Part shown: piece after piece, positions 34,804 to 43,611 of the stretch | Layout of the letters: every line of letters begins with the position of its first letter | Position numbering within the stretch: position 1 is the stretch's first letter | NCBI RefSeq assembly: GCF_002849715.1 | Contig: NZ_CP018863.1 | Location: 2,542,001 to 2,606,000, forward strand | Reading direction: 5' to 3' | DNA length: 64,000 nt | Source: Arthrobacter crystallopoietes | GTDB taxonomy: Bacteria > Actinomycetota > Actinomycetes > Actinomycetales > Micrococcaceae | The notes under the pieces: model-generated | Database searches by the model: none | Seen by the model: the letters and a program-made list of their open reading frames with translations, nothing else | Told to the model about the DNA's origin: nothing | Made by a program: the position numbers and the translations under genes

Positions 34804-34819
34804 TGTTGGATAGATCACA
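34804..34819 (+). promoter_or_regulatory. CRP/GlxR-like box
   Basis: TGTTG-N6-TCACA with a central TA (TGTTGGATAGATCACA) matches eight of ten arm positions of TGTGANNTANNTCACA. It is 37 bases before the binding-protein start, a place suited to promoter control by a cAMP-type regulator. The same pattern recurs at 52531. Confidence 0.4.
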
Positions 34820-34855
34820 TCACTGAAGTGTCGTTCCTAATCGATGGAGAACGCT

Positions 34856-36376
34856 ATGCGCCTGAGTAAGAATTACGGCCGTGCGGCAGTTGTACTGCTG
34901 GCCGGATCGCTGTCCTTGACTGCCTGCTCGGCCGGGTCCGGGGGCTCTACGGCCGACGGCGCTGCGGAGAATACCGCCGTCACGGTGGCGTTGACTGGGG
35001 AACCGGTGAACCTGGACTTCACGACGACGGCGGGCGCGGCGATTCCCCAGGCGCTGATGTCCAACGTGTACGAAGGGCTGGTGGAGATCGACCAGGAGGG
35101 CGAAATCCAGCCGCTGCTGGCGGAGTCCTGGGAACTGAGCGAGGACCGCAAGACCTACACATTCAAGCTGCGCGAAGGGGCAACGTTCTCCAACGGGGAG
35201 GCCTTTACCGCGGAAGACGTAAAGTTCAGTATTGAACGCGTTCAGTCCGATGCCTGGGTCTCCAGCCTGAAGGCCAAGATGGACGTGGTGGATTCGGTTG
35301 AGGTGGTCAGCGACACCGAAGTCGCGGTCACTCTCAAGCAGCCCAGCAACGCCTGGCTGTTCGACATGGGCACGCTGGTGGGCGCGATGTTCGACCCGAG
35401 CGGCGTGGATGATCTGGCCAACACCGCCATCGGCACCGGTCCGTACGCTATTGAGGCGTGGAACCGCGGCCAGTCCATTGAGCTGGCGGCCCGCGACGAC
35501 TACTGGGGCGAGAAGCCCGGTGTGGAGACCGCATCGCTGCGCTACTTCGCGGACGCCGTCGCTACCACCAATGCGCTGCAGTCCGGCGACGTGGACGTGG
35601 TCTACAACATGCAGGCACCGGAGCTGCTCTCCAGCTTTGAAGGCGACGACAAGTTCCAGGTTCTGGAGGGCACTTCCAACGGCGAGATTGTCCTGTCCAT
35701 GAACAACAACGAGGCACCGTTCGACGACGTGCGCGTCCGCCAGGCAGTGATGCATGCGATCGACCGCCAAGCCGTAGTGGACACGGCGTGGAACGGCTAC
35801 GGCACCGTGGTCGGCGGCCCCGTTCCGCCGACGGACCCGTACTACGAGGACCTCAACGACGTCTACCCGTACGATCCGGCCAAGGCCAAGGAACTGCTGA
35901 AGGAAGCCGGCGCGGAGAACCTGAACATCACCTTCACCGTGCCCACCCGTCCCTATGCCACCGCCGTCTCCGAGATCGTGGTGTCGCAGCTAGCCGAAGT
36001 GGGCATCAACGCGAAGATCGAATCCTCCGAGTTCCCGGCAGTGTGGCTGGACGAGGTCTTCACCAAGCAGGACTACCAGATGTCCGTGGTGCTGGCCGTG
36101 GAGAGCCGGGACGTGTTGGCGATGTTCAACAACCCGGACTACTACCTGGGTTACGACAATTCCAAGATCAAGGAGAAGGCTGCTGAAGCCGACGCTGCCG
36201 ACGAGGCCGGCTACGTCTCGGGAATGCAGGACGTGGTCCGCACCATCGTCGACGACGCCGCTGCCAACGTTCTGTTCATCTTCCCCAACATTGTGGTGGC
36301 CGATGCGAACGTAACCGGGATCCCGGCGAACTCCGTGACCGAGGCGCTGGACCTGACCAACATCGGCTGGAAGTAA
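34856..36376 (+). CDS. Dpp/Opp-type ABC transporter substrate-binding lipoprotein
   Basis: Predicted 506-residue lipoprotein of the family 5 extracellular binding proteins (peptide, nickel or opine type). The signal has Arg/Lys, a hydrophobic run and lipobox LTAC (cysteine about residue 23). The mature part shows the usual early block LAESWELSEDRKTYTFKLRE (near 82-101) and VRQAVMHAIDRQAV (near 296). ATG 34856 is preferred over the ATG four codons up because GGAG sits six bases ahead. It heads an operon with two permeases, a fused ATPase and an amidase, so it probably binds an amide or small peptide. Confidence 0.9.
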   Translation: MRLSKNYGRAAVVLLAGSLSLTACSAGSGGSTADGAAENTAVTVALTGEPVNLDFTTTAGAAIPQALMSNVYEGLVEIDQEGEIQPLLAESWELSEDRKTYTFKLREGATFSNGEAFTAEDVKFSIERVQSDAWVSSLKAKMDVVDSVEVVSDTEVAVTLKQPSNAWLFDMGTLVGAMFDPSGVDDLANTAIGTGPYAIEAWNRGQSIELAARDDYWGEKPGVETASLRYFADAVATTNALQSGDVDVVYNMQAPELLSSFEGDDKFQVLEGTSNGEIVLSMNNNEAPFDDVRVRQAVMHAIDRQAVVDTAWNGYGTVVGGPVPPTDPYYEDLNDVYPYDPAKAKELLKEAGAENLNITFTVPTRPYATAVSEIVVSQLAEVGINAKIESSEFPAVWLDEVFTKQDYQMSVVLAVESRDVLAMFNNPDYYLGYDNSKIKEKAAEADAADEAGYVSGMQDVVRTIVDDAAANVLFIFPNIVVADANVTGIPANSVTEALDLTNIGWK

Positions 36377-36407
36377 GCTCTACAACCTCGAGTAAGGAGG
36401 GGCCGGC

Positions 36408-37355
36408 GTGGCAATCCGTTTGCTGATCAACCTGGCCCGGTTTGTGGTCACCTACCTGGCCGCTACGGTGCTGGTGTTCCTGTTCATGCGCACCATCCCG
36501 GGCGACCCGGCACAGATCGCGCTGGGCGTGAACGCCACGCCGGAACTGTTGGCCCAGACCCGGGCGGAATTCGGCACGGACCGGCCCCTGATCGTGCAGT
36601 ACTTCGACTGGGCTTTCGGGCTGCCCTTCGGTGACTTCGGCATCTCCTATGTGACCCGGCAGGACATCAGCCCGCTGGTGCTGGACCGGGTGCAGGTAAG
36701 CCTGATACTCGTGGTGCTGGCGATGATCGTCGCGCTGCTGATCGCTATTCCGTTCGGGACCTACGCCGCGGTCAAGCACCGCAATCCCAGCGGCATTGTC
36801 ATCAGCGGGATCAGCCAGCTGGGCGTCGCGGTGCCGAACTTCCTGGCGGGCATCCTGCTGGTGGTGGTCTTCGCCGTCGGGCTGGGCTGGTTCCCCGCCA
36901 ACGGCTGGACGCCGCCGGGGGAGGACTTCGGCGACTTCCTGTCCCGGGTGTTCCTCCCCGTGCTGGCGCTGGCCTCCGTGCAGGGCGCCATACTGACCAG
37001 GTACGTGCGCTCCGCAGTCATGGAAGTGATGAGCGAAGACTACCTGCGCACCGCCCGGGCCAAGGGCCTTGGCAAGCTGGAGGCCTTGGTCAAGCATGGG
37101 CTGCGCAACGCCTCCATTCCGGTCCTGACCGTGACCAGTGTGCAGCTGGCGGCACTGATCATTGGAGCCGTGGTGATCGAGCGGGTCTTCGTCATCCCCG
37201 GTCTGGGCTCGATGTTGCTGGACGCGGTGGGCAACCGCGACCTGCTGACCGTGCAGTCCGTGGTGATGGTGCTGGTGGCCATCACCCTGATCATCAATCT
37301 GGTGGTGGACGTGCTTTACACCGTCCTTGACCCCCGCATCCGGAAGAAGGCGTAA
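36408..37355 (+). CDS. ABC transporter permease (DppB-like)
   Basis: Predicted 315-residue inner-membrane permease. Six helices are expected, and the binding-protein-dependent transport signature near residues 220-240 (ARAKGLGKLEALVKHGLRNA) makes the EAA loop contact with the ATPase. The N-terminal TFLFMRTIPGDPAQIALG-like sequence is typical for DppB. Start GTG 36408 is seven bases after AAGGAGG. The stop codon shares one base with the next gene's start. Confidence 0.9.
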   Translation: MAIRLLINLARFVVTYLAATVLVFLFMRTIPGDPAQIALGVNATPELLAQTRAEFGTDRPLIVQYFDWAFGLPFGDFGISYVTRQDISPLVLDRVQVSLILVVLAMIVALLIAIPFGTYAAVKHRNPSGIVISGISQLGVAVPNFLAGILLVVVFAVGLGWFPANGWTPPGEDFGDFLSRVFLPVLALASVQGAILTRYVRSAVMEVMSEDYLRTARAKGLGKLEALVKHGLRNASIPVLTVTSVQLAALIIGAVVIERVFVIPGLGSMLLDAVGNRDLLTVQSVVMVLVAITLIINLVVDVLYTVLDPRIRKKA

Positions 37356-38209
37356 TGACTGCCGAGCCCGCCGTCGTCGTCCGCAGTTCCCGGCGCAAGC
37401 CGGCACCCACCCTCCTGATCGGCGCATCCCTGGTAGCCGTGGTGGTGTTGGCCGCGCTGGTCTCCCTGGTCTGGACTCCTTACGACCCGGTGCAGGCGTT
37501 TCCCGCCGACCGGCTGCAGGGTTCCAGCGCCGAGCATCTGATGGGCACGGACCTCTACGGGCGCGACGTGTTCTCCGGGATCCTGTACGGGGCGCGGATC
37601 ACCCTGCTGGTGGGGCTGATCGCCGTCGGCATCGCGCTGGTGATCGGCACGCCGCTGGGCATCCTGGCCGGCATGCGCGGCGGTGCCACCGAAGAAGTGA
37701 CGATGCGCGGGGCGGATATTCTGCTGGCCTTTCCGGCGCTGCTGGTGGCCATCATGTTCGGCGCCGTCTTCGGGGCGAGTACGCTGACGGCGATGCTGGC
37801 CATCGGGATCGGGTCCATCCCCGGGTTTGCGCGGGTGGCTCGCAGCGGCACGCTGCAGGTGATGAGCACCGAGTACGTGCTGGCGGCGAAGGCCTCGAGC
37901 CAGAGCGCGTTCCGGATTGCGCGGCGGCATGTGCTGCCGAACATCGCCGGCATGGTGGTGGTGCAGTGCTCGGTTTCCTTCGCGATCGCGGTGCTGGCCG
38001 AGGCCGCCCTGTCCTTCCTGGGCTTAGGGACGCCGCCGCCGGTGCCGTCCTGGGGCCGGATGCTGCAGGAGTCCCAGCAGTTCCTGGGCACCTACCCGAT
38101 GCTGGCCGTCTGGCCCGGCGCGGCCATTGCCGTGGCGGTGCTGGGCTTCAACCTGCTGGGCGACGGACTGCGCGATAAGTTCGACCCGAAACTGAACGGA
38201 GAGCGCTGA
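37355..38209 (+). CDS. ABC transporter permease (DppC-like)
   Basis: Predicted 284-residue second permease of the importer. The N-terminal cytoplasmic tail is followed by a helix, then HLMGTDLYGRDVFSGILYGAR (read in pieces), which is the DppC hallmark, and an EAA loop with STEYVLAAKASSQSAFRIARRH. It starts with the ATG that overlaps the DppB-like gene's TAA by one base (TAATG), so the two permeases are made in equal amounts. Confidence 0.9.
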   Translation: MTAEPAVVVRSSRRKPAPTLLIGASLVAVVVLAALVSLVWTPYDPVQAFPADRLQGSSAEHLMGTDLYGRDVFSGILYGARITLLVGLIAVGIALVIGTPLGILAGMRGGATEEVTMRGADILLAFPALLVAIMFGAVFGASTLTAMLAIGIGSIPGFARVARSGTLQVMSTEYVLAAKASSQSAFRIARRHVLPNIAGMVVVQCSVSFAIAVLAEAALSFLGLGTPPPVPSWGRMLQESQQFLGTYPMLAVWPGAAIAVAVLGFNLLGDGLRDKFDPKLNGER

Positions 38210-38211
38210 GC

Positions 38212-40071
38212 ATGGACAGGACTGCGAACAACGGCCGGCTGCTTGAGGTGGCCGGACTTTCCGTCACCACCAAGGACCGCACCCTGGTTTCGGACTTCAA
38301 CCTGGTCATGGACCGCGGCGAACGGGTGGGGCTGATCGGCGAATCCGGCTCCGGCAAATCCATGACGACGACGGCGCTGATGGGCCTGCTGCCCGAAGGT
38401 GTGCGGGCGAGCGGCTCCATCCGATTGGCAGGGCACGACGGCGACCTCGTCACCGCTTCGGATAAACAGCTGCGTCGGATCCGCGGGAATGACATGACCA
38501 TGGTCTTCCAGGAACCGCTCACCGCGCTGAATCCGCTGATGAAGGTCGGCCCGCAAGTTGCCGAGATCATGCTTAAGCACAAGTCGGTGTCGGGTCGGGC
38601 GGCGGCAAGTGCCAAGGCGGTGGAACTGCTGGCAGGGGTGAAGCTGCCGGATCCGGGCGAGGCCGCAAAAGCGTATCCGCACCAGCTCTCCGGCGGGCAG
38701 CGCCAGCGCGTGATGCTGGCCATGGCGCTGGCGAATGACCCGGCCCTGCTGCTGTGCGACGAACCGACGACGGCGCTGGACGTCACGGTGCAGCGCCAGG
38801 TGCTGGACCTGATCCTCGAATCCGTGCAGCAGCGCGGAACCGGCCTGCTCTTCATCACGCACGATCTGTCCGTGGTGGCCAACGTCTGCGACCGGGTGCT
38901 GGTCATGAACAACGGCCAGGTGGTGGAGGAAGGCAGCACCGAGGACGTGTTTTCCCGGCCGCGGCACCCCTACACCCGGGGCCTGCTGGCCGCCTCTGAC
39001 CTGGATGCGACGGATGCGGACGGGCGCCTCTTTACCGTGGCCTCCGCGGCGGCATATGTGCCTCCGGTGCCGGAGCAGGTCGTCGCCGAGGTTCCAAAGG
39101 CCGCGTTGCATGTGCCTGAAGCTGGGCCTGCTGCGCGGGCAGAGGATTCCGTCCCGGCTGCCCCTGACTCTGCGGAGGTGCCGGTTGACCTCGGTGAGCC
39201 AGCGCGAACGGAACCGTCGATAGCGGAGCCTGCCGCCGCCGTCGGTAGTCCTGTGATCAGCGTCAAGGACCTGGTCCGGACGTACCAGCGCCAACGGACC
39301 AGTCTGTTCGGCAAGCCCACCGAGGTGCAGGCGTTGCGCGGTGTGTCCTTCGATGTTGCCGCCGGTCAACGGTTCGGCGTGGTGGGCGAGTCCGGTTCCG
39401 GGAAGTCCACCTTGCTGCGGATCCTGGCAGGACTGGACCAGCCGACGTCGGGCAGCGTCCGGGTGGCCGGCAATGAGGTGGCAGGCGCCAAGGAAAGCGA
39501 GCTGGCCCAGCTGCGCCAGCAGCTCCAGATTGTCTTCCAGGACCCGATGGGCTCGCTGGATCCGCGCATGCGGGTGCAGGACATCATCGCCGAGCCGCTG
39601 TTGGCCCCGGGCCAGAAAGTGGACAGTGCCAGGCAGCGCAAGCTGGTGGGAGAGATGCTCTCTGCCGTCGGCCTCCCGGTGGACGCTGCCGAGCGCTTCC
39701 CGCACCAGTTCTCCGGCGGACAGCGCCAGCGGATTTCCATTGCCCGGGCCCTGATCTGCCAGCCGCGCGTGCTGGTGGCGGATGAACCCGTCAGCGCACT
39801 CGACGTCTCCGTGCGGGCACAGGTGCTCAACCTGCTCTCCGACCTCGTGGACGAATACCAGCTGACCCTCGTATTCGTCTCGCACGACTTGGGCGTAGTC
39901 CGCTACATCTGCGACAACGTTGTGGTCATGAACAAGGGCCGGATTGTGGAAAGCGGCAGCACCTCGCAGATCTACGAGGCACCCCGGCACGAGTACACCC
40001 GGACCCTCGTTAACTCCTCCATGTCCCTTCGATCCGAACTTGCCACGCGCGAAGCCGCGCTGTCCCGCTGA
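38212..40071 (+). CDS. Fused double ABC ATPase (DppD-DppF type)
   Basis: Predicted 619-residue protein with two complete nucleotide-binding domains. The first (about 1-260) has Walker A GESGSGKS (43-50), signature LSGGQRQRV and Walker B LLLCDEPTTALD. The second (about 345-600) has GESGSGKST (near 393), FSGGQRQRI and VLVADEPVSALD. The linker between them, about 270-345, is Pro/Ala/Glu-rich. Each half carries the oligopeptide ATPase tail (RHPYTRGLLA and RHEYTRTLV). It powers the DppBC-like permeases encoded directly upstream; stop and start are two bases apart. Confidence 0.9.
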   Translation: MDRTANNGRLLEVAGLSVTTKDRTLVSDFNLVMDRGERVGLIGESGSGKSMTTTALMGLLPEGVRASGSIRLAGHDGDLVTASDKQLRRIRGNDMTMVFQEPLTALNPLMKVGPQVAEIMLKHKSVSGRAAASAKAVELLAGVKLPDPGEAAKAYPHQLSGGQRQRVMLAMALANDPALLLCDEPTTALDVTVQRQVLDLILESVQQRGTGLLFITHDLSVVANVCDRVLVMNNGQVVEEGSTEDVFSRPRHPYTRGLLAASDLDATDADGRLFTVASAAAYVPPVPEQVVAEVPKAALHVPEAGPAARAEDSVPAAPDSAEVPVDLGEPARTEPSIAEPAAAVGSPVISVKDLVRTYQRQRTSLFGKPTEVQALRGVSFDVAAGQRFGVVGESGSGKSTLLRILAGLDQPTSGSVRVAGNEVAGAKESELAQLRQQLQIVFQDPMGSLDPRMRVQDIIAEPLLAPGQKVDSARQRKLVGEMLSAVGLPVDAAERFPHQFSGGQRQRISIARALICQPRVLVADEPVSALDVSVRAQVLNLLSDLVDEYQLTLVFVSHDLGVVRYICDNVVVMNKGRIVESGSTSQIYEAPRHEYTRTLVNSSMSLRSELATREAALSR

Positions 40072-40090
40072 ATCCTCTCGGAAGGCACTC

Positions 40091-41500
40091 ATGTCCCCGC
40101 TATCTTCAACAACGCTCCACGACCTTTCTGCCCGGGAACTCGGGGAAGCATACGCCGCGAAGGAACTCTCCCCGGTGGACGTCGCCGATGCGGTGATCGC
40201 GCGGATCGAAGAGCGGGAGCCGGTTCTCAACGCCCTCTACCAGTTCGAACCGGAGGCTGTCCGCAAGGACGCGAAGGCCAGCGAACGGCGCTGGCTGGAA
40301 GGATCACAGCGCGGCCCCCTGGATGGCGTACCGGTGTCGGTGAAGGAAAACATCGCACGGGCGGGCGTGCCGATGCCCTCCGGAACGGCGCTGTCCAACC
40401 CGAAGGTGCCGCAGAACAACTCTCCGATTACGGACCGGATTCTTGAGGCCGGGGGCGTGATCGTCGGATCCACCACTATGCCCGACTGGGGCATGCTCTC
40501 CTCCGGCGTTTCCAGCCTGCATGGCATCTCGCGCAGCGCGTGGAATCCGGCCTGGACCACGGGCGGCTCAAGCTCCGGCGCCGGGTCCGCGGCCGCAGCA
40601 GGATACGGCCCGCTGCACGTGGGCACGGACATCGGCGGGTCCATCCGGCTGCCGGGTGCGTGGCAGGGCCTCGCGACGTTGAAGCCGAGCGCCGGCCTCA
40701 TCCCATTGGATGTTCCCTACATCGGCCGGGCCGCCGGTCCGATGGCCCGAACCGTGGCCGACGCCGCGCTGTTCATGACCATTCTGGGCCAGCCGGATAT
40801 CCGCGACTACACCGCCCGGCCCTACCCTCCCATGGACTGGACCGTGGGCGACTTGGACGTGTCCTCGCTCAAGGTGGCCCTGCAGACGGAGGCGAACGCG
40901 GGAGCTGCGGTTGATCCTGAGGTGCTTGCGGCCGTGAAGGCGGTGGCCGAGCACTTCGCGGACGCCGGCGCCCATGTGGAGAGTTTGGAACCGTTCATCG
41001 ACCAGGACATGCTGGACCGGCTGGACCGGTTCTGGCGGACCCGGTCCTGGGCGGACTACCGCGAACTCCCCGCGGCCGAGCAGCAGAAGGTCCTGCCGTA
41101 CATCGCCCGCTGGTGCCAAGGCGGTTCGCAGTTCGACGGCGCTGAAACCATTCGAAACTTCGGCAGTATTGACCAGATGCAGAAGGCGACGATCGCGGCC
41201 ACGGCCGAGTACGACGTCGTTATCTCGCCGGTCGCACCGATGGCTGCCTTCCCCGCCGAGCAGCCCATGCCGGTGGACGATCCCGACCGGACGATGGCGC
41301 ACATCGCCTTCACCGTGCCGTACAACATGTCCGGGCAGCCGGCGGCCACGGTCAACTGCGGTTTTACCTCCGACGGGCGGCCGATTGGCGTGCAGCTCTC
41401 CGGCCGGGTAGGCGCGGACGACGACGTGCTGCGAGCGGCGGCATGGTACGAAAGCGCACGTCCTGCCGTAGCGGTTCCGGACTGGGGCAGCCTGGATTAA
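40091..41500 (+). CDS. Amidase signature-family amidase
   Basis: Predicted 469-residue serine amidase. The Ser-cisSer-Lys centre is visible: K85 in VSVKENIA, the glycine/serine stretch TTGGSSSGAGSAAAAG (156-171) and DIGGSIRLPG (nucleophile S184). The length is normal. ATG 40091 follows a GGAAGG; the open frame upstream overlaps the ATPase gene and is not used. It is the last gene of the transporter operon and should hydrolyse the amide brought in by the importer. It ends 20 bases from the unknown gene on the opposite strand. Confidence 0.88.
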   Translation: MSPLSSTTLHDLSARELGEAYAAKELSPVDVADAVIARIEEREPVLNALYQFEPEAVRKDAKASERRWLEGSQRGPLDGVPVSVKENIARAGVPMPSGTALSNPKVPQNNSPITDRILEAGGVIVGSTTMPDWGMLSSGVSSLHGISRSAWNPAWTTGGSSSGAGSAAAAGYGPLHVGTDIGGSIRLPGAWQGLATLKPSAGLIPLDVPYIGRAAGPMARTVADAALFMTILGQPDIRDYTARPYPPMDWTVGDLDVSSLKVALQTEANAGAAVDPEVLAAVKAVAEHFADAGAHVESLEPFIDQDMLDRLDRFWRTRSWADYRELPAAEQQKVLPYIARWCQGGSQFDGAETIRNFGSIDQMQKATIAATAEYDVVISPVAPMAAFPAEQPMPVDDPDRTMAHIAFTVPYNMSGQPAATVNCGFTSDGRPIGVQLSGRVGADDDVLRAAAWYESARPAVAVPDWGSLD

Positions 41501-41520
41501 CGGCCTGCCTGGCAGCCGCG

Positions 41521-41895
41521 TCAGCGAGAGTGGTATACGACCACTAGATCCGAGATTTCAACGCTCCCTTCGCCCTGGACCGCGATTGTTAGCACGTTGT
41601 CAGTGTCTCTCAGATGGTTTCCGGGAATAACCTCATGCCATGATCGCGGTCGAGTGGCTTCTGGCTCCGGGGGATCAAAGTTGTAGTCGACGATGTGTTC
41701 GTGGTCGTTGAAATGCATCAGTAAACGAACCACATTATTGACCTTGAGCCGAAAGAGCAGAAGTGCAGAGCGGCTCCTTTCAACTCCATGACAGTCGATG
41801 TTCTTGATGTGCAGGTCACTGATGGAGTTGTTTGCCGGGTCAGGAAGAAGAAAGAGATCGTCGCGGATGGCGACGAACTGAGCGAAGCTTGGCAT
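41521..41895 (-). CDS. Hypothetical protein
   Basis: Predicted 124-residue soluble protein with no recognised family. Sequence is mostly beta-forming with FAQFVAIRDDLFLLPDPANN near the start, a HIVDYNFDPPEPEAT segment in the middle and a final VQGEGSVEISDLVVVYHSR. ATG 41895 has AGGTG six bases upstream; a longer frame to 41976 exists. Base composition is somewhat lower in GC than its neighbours. It stands alone between a convergent amidase and the stop of a GntR gene, so no function is suggested by context. Confidence 0.55.
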   Translation of the reverse strand: MPSFAQFVAIRDDLFLLPDPANNSISDLHIKNIDCHGVERSRSALLLFRLKVNNVVRLLMHFNDHEHIVDYNFDPPEPEATRPRSWHEVIPGNHLRDTDNVLTIAVQGEGSVEISDLVVVYHSR

Positions 41896-42006
41896 GGTCG
41901 CACCTAACTCTAGTTCTGCCGATGCAATAGTCTGCGCCTGAATCCAGACCCTGACAAGGCTTGCGATCAGGCGCAAATCGGCGCGTCTACCGGGAGGTGC
42001 AGCAAC

Positions 42007-42780
42007 CTATTCCGGCGTACCGAACGAGGCCAGCGCCGCCAGTGCCTCACGATCTGCGTCCTGGAGCAGATGCCCGTAGTACTCGAAAAGGCTGCTCCGG
42101 GCCAGGTGCTCGGCCAGATGCGCGTCGCGGTTGCGGATGGCGTCGAAGACATCGCTGTGGTGGGCGATGGTCCGCAGCATCAGCTCGCGGTCATCCCCGC
42201 TCTCCTGGATGGACGACGTGATGAGCTCCTCGATGGACTGGCGCACGGCTTCGCCGGAGATCTGGATCATTGTGTTGCCGCTGGCCCGGGCCACTACATC
42301 GTGGAAGTCCAGGTCTGCCTGGCTGAAGGCCTGCTGGCCCTGCTGCCGGGCTTGGCGCATCCGGGCCATCGCCTTCTCCAGTTGCAGCAGGTCCGCCTCG
42401 GTGCGCCGGGTTGCCGCCAGAGAGTTCGCGGCGGACTCGAGGGTCATACGATAAATCAGCAGATCGGACAGGCTGGACGAGGACGCCTGCGTCAGCCGCG
42501 TCATGAGCTTGCGCAGCGGCGCGGCGGTCGGCGCGAGGATGACGGCGCCCCGCGGATCGCCGGGACGTGCCGCAACGAGGCCGCTGCTTTCGAGGACGCG
42601 CATGGCCTCGCGGACGGAGGAGCGGCTGACCTCGAAGCGGGTGACGAGTTCACGTTCGCCAGGCAGTCTGTCGCCGGTTTTTAGCTCACCGCTGAGAACC
42701 GCTTGTTCAACATGCTGGACGATCGCTTCGAAAGCGCGCGCTTTCGGCGCCGACTGCGCCGTTGGTGTCTCGCCCATCAA
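42007..42780 (-). CDS. GntR-family regulator (FCD subfamily)
   Basis: Predicted 257-residue regulator: winged helix in residues about 12-80 (LPGERELVTRFEVSRSSVRE then MRVLESSGLVAARPG) and helical FCD domain to about 240 (QADLDFHDVVARASGNTMI). It follows the SDR gene by 30 bases on the same strand, so it is the last gene of an ALDH-SDR-GntR operon. It is similar in domain plan to the regulator at 33918. It likely senses an acid made by the ALDH. Confidence 0.85.
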   Translation of the reverse strand: MMGETPTAQSAPKARAFEAIVQHVEQAVLSGELKTGDRLPGERELVTRFEVSRSSVREAMRVLESSGLVAARPGDPRGAVILAPTAAPLRKLMTRLTQASSSSLSDLLIYRMTLESAANSLAATRRTEADLLQLEKAMARMRQARQQGQQAFSQADLDFHDVVARASGNTMIQISGEAVRQSIEELITSSIQESGDDRELMLRTIAHHSDVFDAIRNRDAHLAEHLARSSLFEYYGHLLQDADREALAALASFGTPE

Positions 42781-42810
42781 CGTGCCCTCCCTGAAATCTC
42801 CCGATCCAGT

Positions 42811-43584
42811 CTAGGAATTCGGCGGGTCGAAGCGGCCGTCTACCGCGGTCCAGCCGCCGTCCACCATGAGCACTGAACCCGTCACGTAGTTGGAGGCGTT
42901 CGAGGCCAGGTACACCACGGCGCCGGCGAGCTCTTCCGGCTTGGACCAGCGGCCCAGTGCGCCCTTCTGGGCATAGGCGTTGTACCACTCGGGGTTGTTC
43001 TTGATCTGGGCGGTCAGCGGCGTCTCGACCACGCCGGGCGCGATCACGTTTACGCGTACGCCATCGGGCCCGAATTCGGCGGCGGCGGTCCGCGCTAGCT
43101 GCACCAGAGCGGCCTTGGTTGCCGCGTAGACTCCTTGCCCCGGCTCCACGACGTAGGCGCGGATGGAAGCGAACCCGATGATGGAACCGCCGCCATTGGC
43201 CGCCATCTTGGGCGCAAAGGCCTGGATCAGTGAGAAAGAGGAGCGCAGGTTCAGGTTCACCACGCGGTCGAACTCCTCCATGGTGTAGTCCGCGATCCGC
43301 TTGCGTACGTTCATGGCGGCGGTGAAGACCAGGGCGGAAATGTCGCTGAATTCATCCGCCGCGGCACGGACAGCATCGAGGTCCAAAACGTCCAGCTGGG
43401 TGGCGATCGCGGAGCCGCCGATCATGGCGGCAGTCTCTGCCGCCGTCGTACTATCCCTGTCGGCACAAACGACGGTGGCGCCGTGTGCGCCGAGGGCCAG
43501 GGCTGCCTCGCGGCCGATGCCGCTGCCGGCGCCGATCACCAGGACGCGGTCGCCGGAAAACTGGAAGAGCTGGGTGTAGTCCAT
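42811..43584 (-). CDS. Short-chain dehydrogenase/reductase
   Basis: Predicted 257-residue NAD(P)-dependent enzyme. Its cofactor loop is GAGSGIG (residues 17-23); the catalytic tetrad includes IIGFASIRAYV and YAATK, and the end is YVTGSVLMVDGGW. The asparagine of the usual NAG motif is replaced: the segment reads ALVFTAAMNVRKR. It is between ALDH (27-base gap) and GntR (30-base gap). Together SDR and ALDH would oxidise an alcohol to aldehyde and acid, or act on a hydroxy acid. Confidence 0.85.
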   Translation of the reverse strand: MDYTQLFQFSGDRVLVIGAGSGIGREAALALGAHGATVVCADRDSTTAAETAAMIGGSAIATQLDVLDLDAVRAAADEFSDISALVFTAAMNVRKRIADYTMEEFDRVVNLNLRSSFSLIQAFAPKMAANGGGSIIGFASIRAYVVEPGQGVYAATKAALVQLARTAAAEFGPDGVRVNVIAPGVVETPLTAQIKNNPEWYNAYAQKGALGRWSKPEELAGAVVYLASNASNYVTGSVLMVDGGWTAVDGRFDPPNS

Positions 43585-43611
43585 TCGTGGATCCTTCGTG
43601 GAGAGCGGGGC

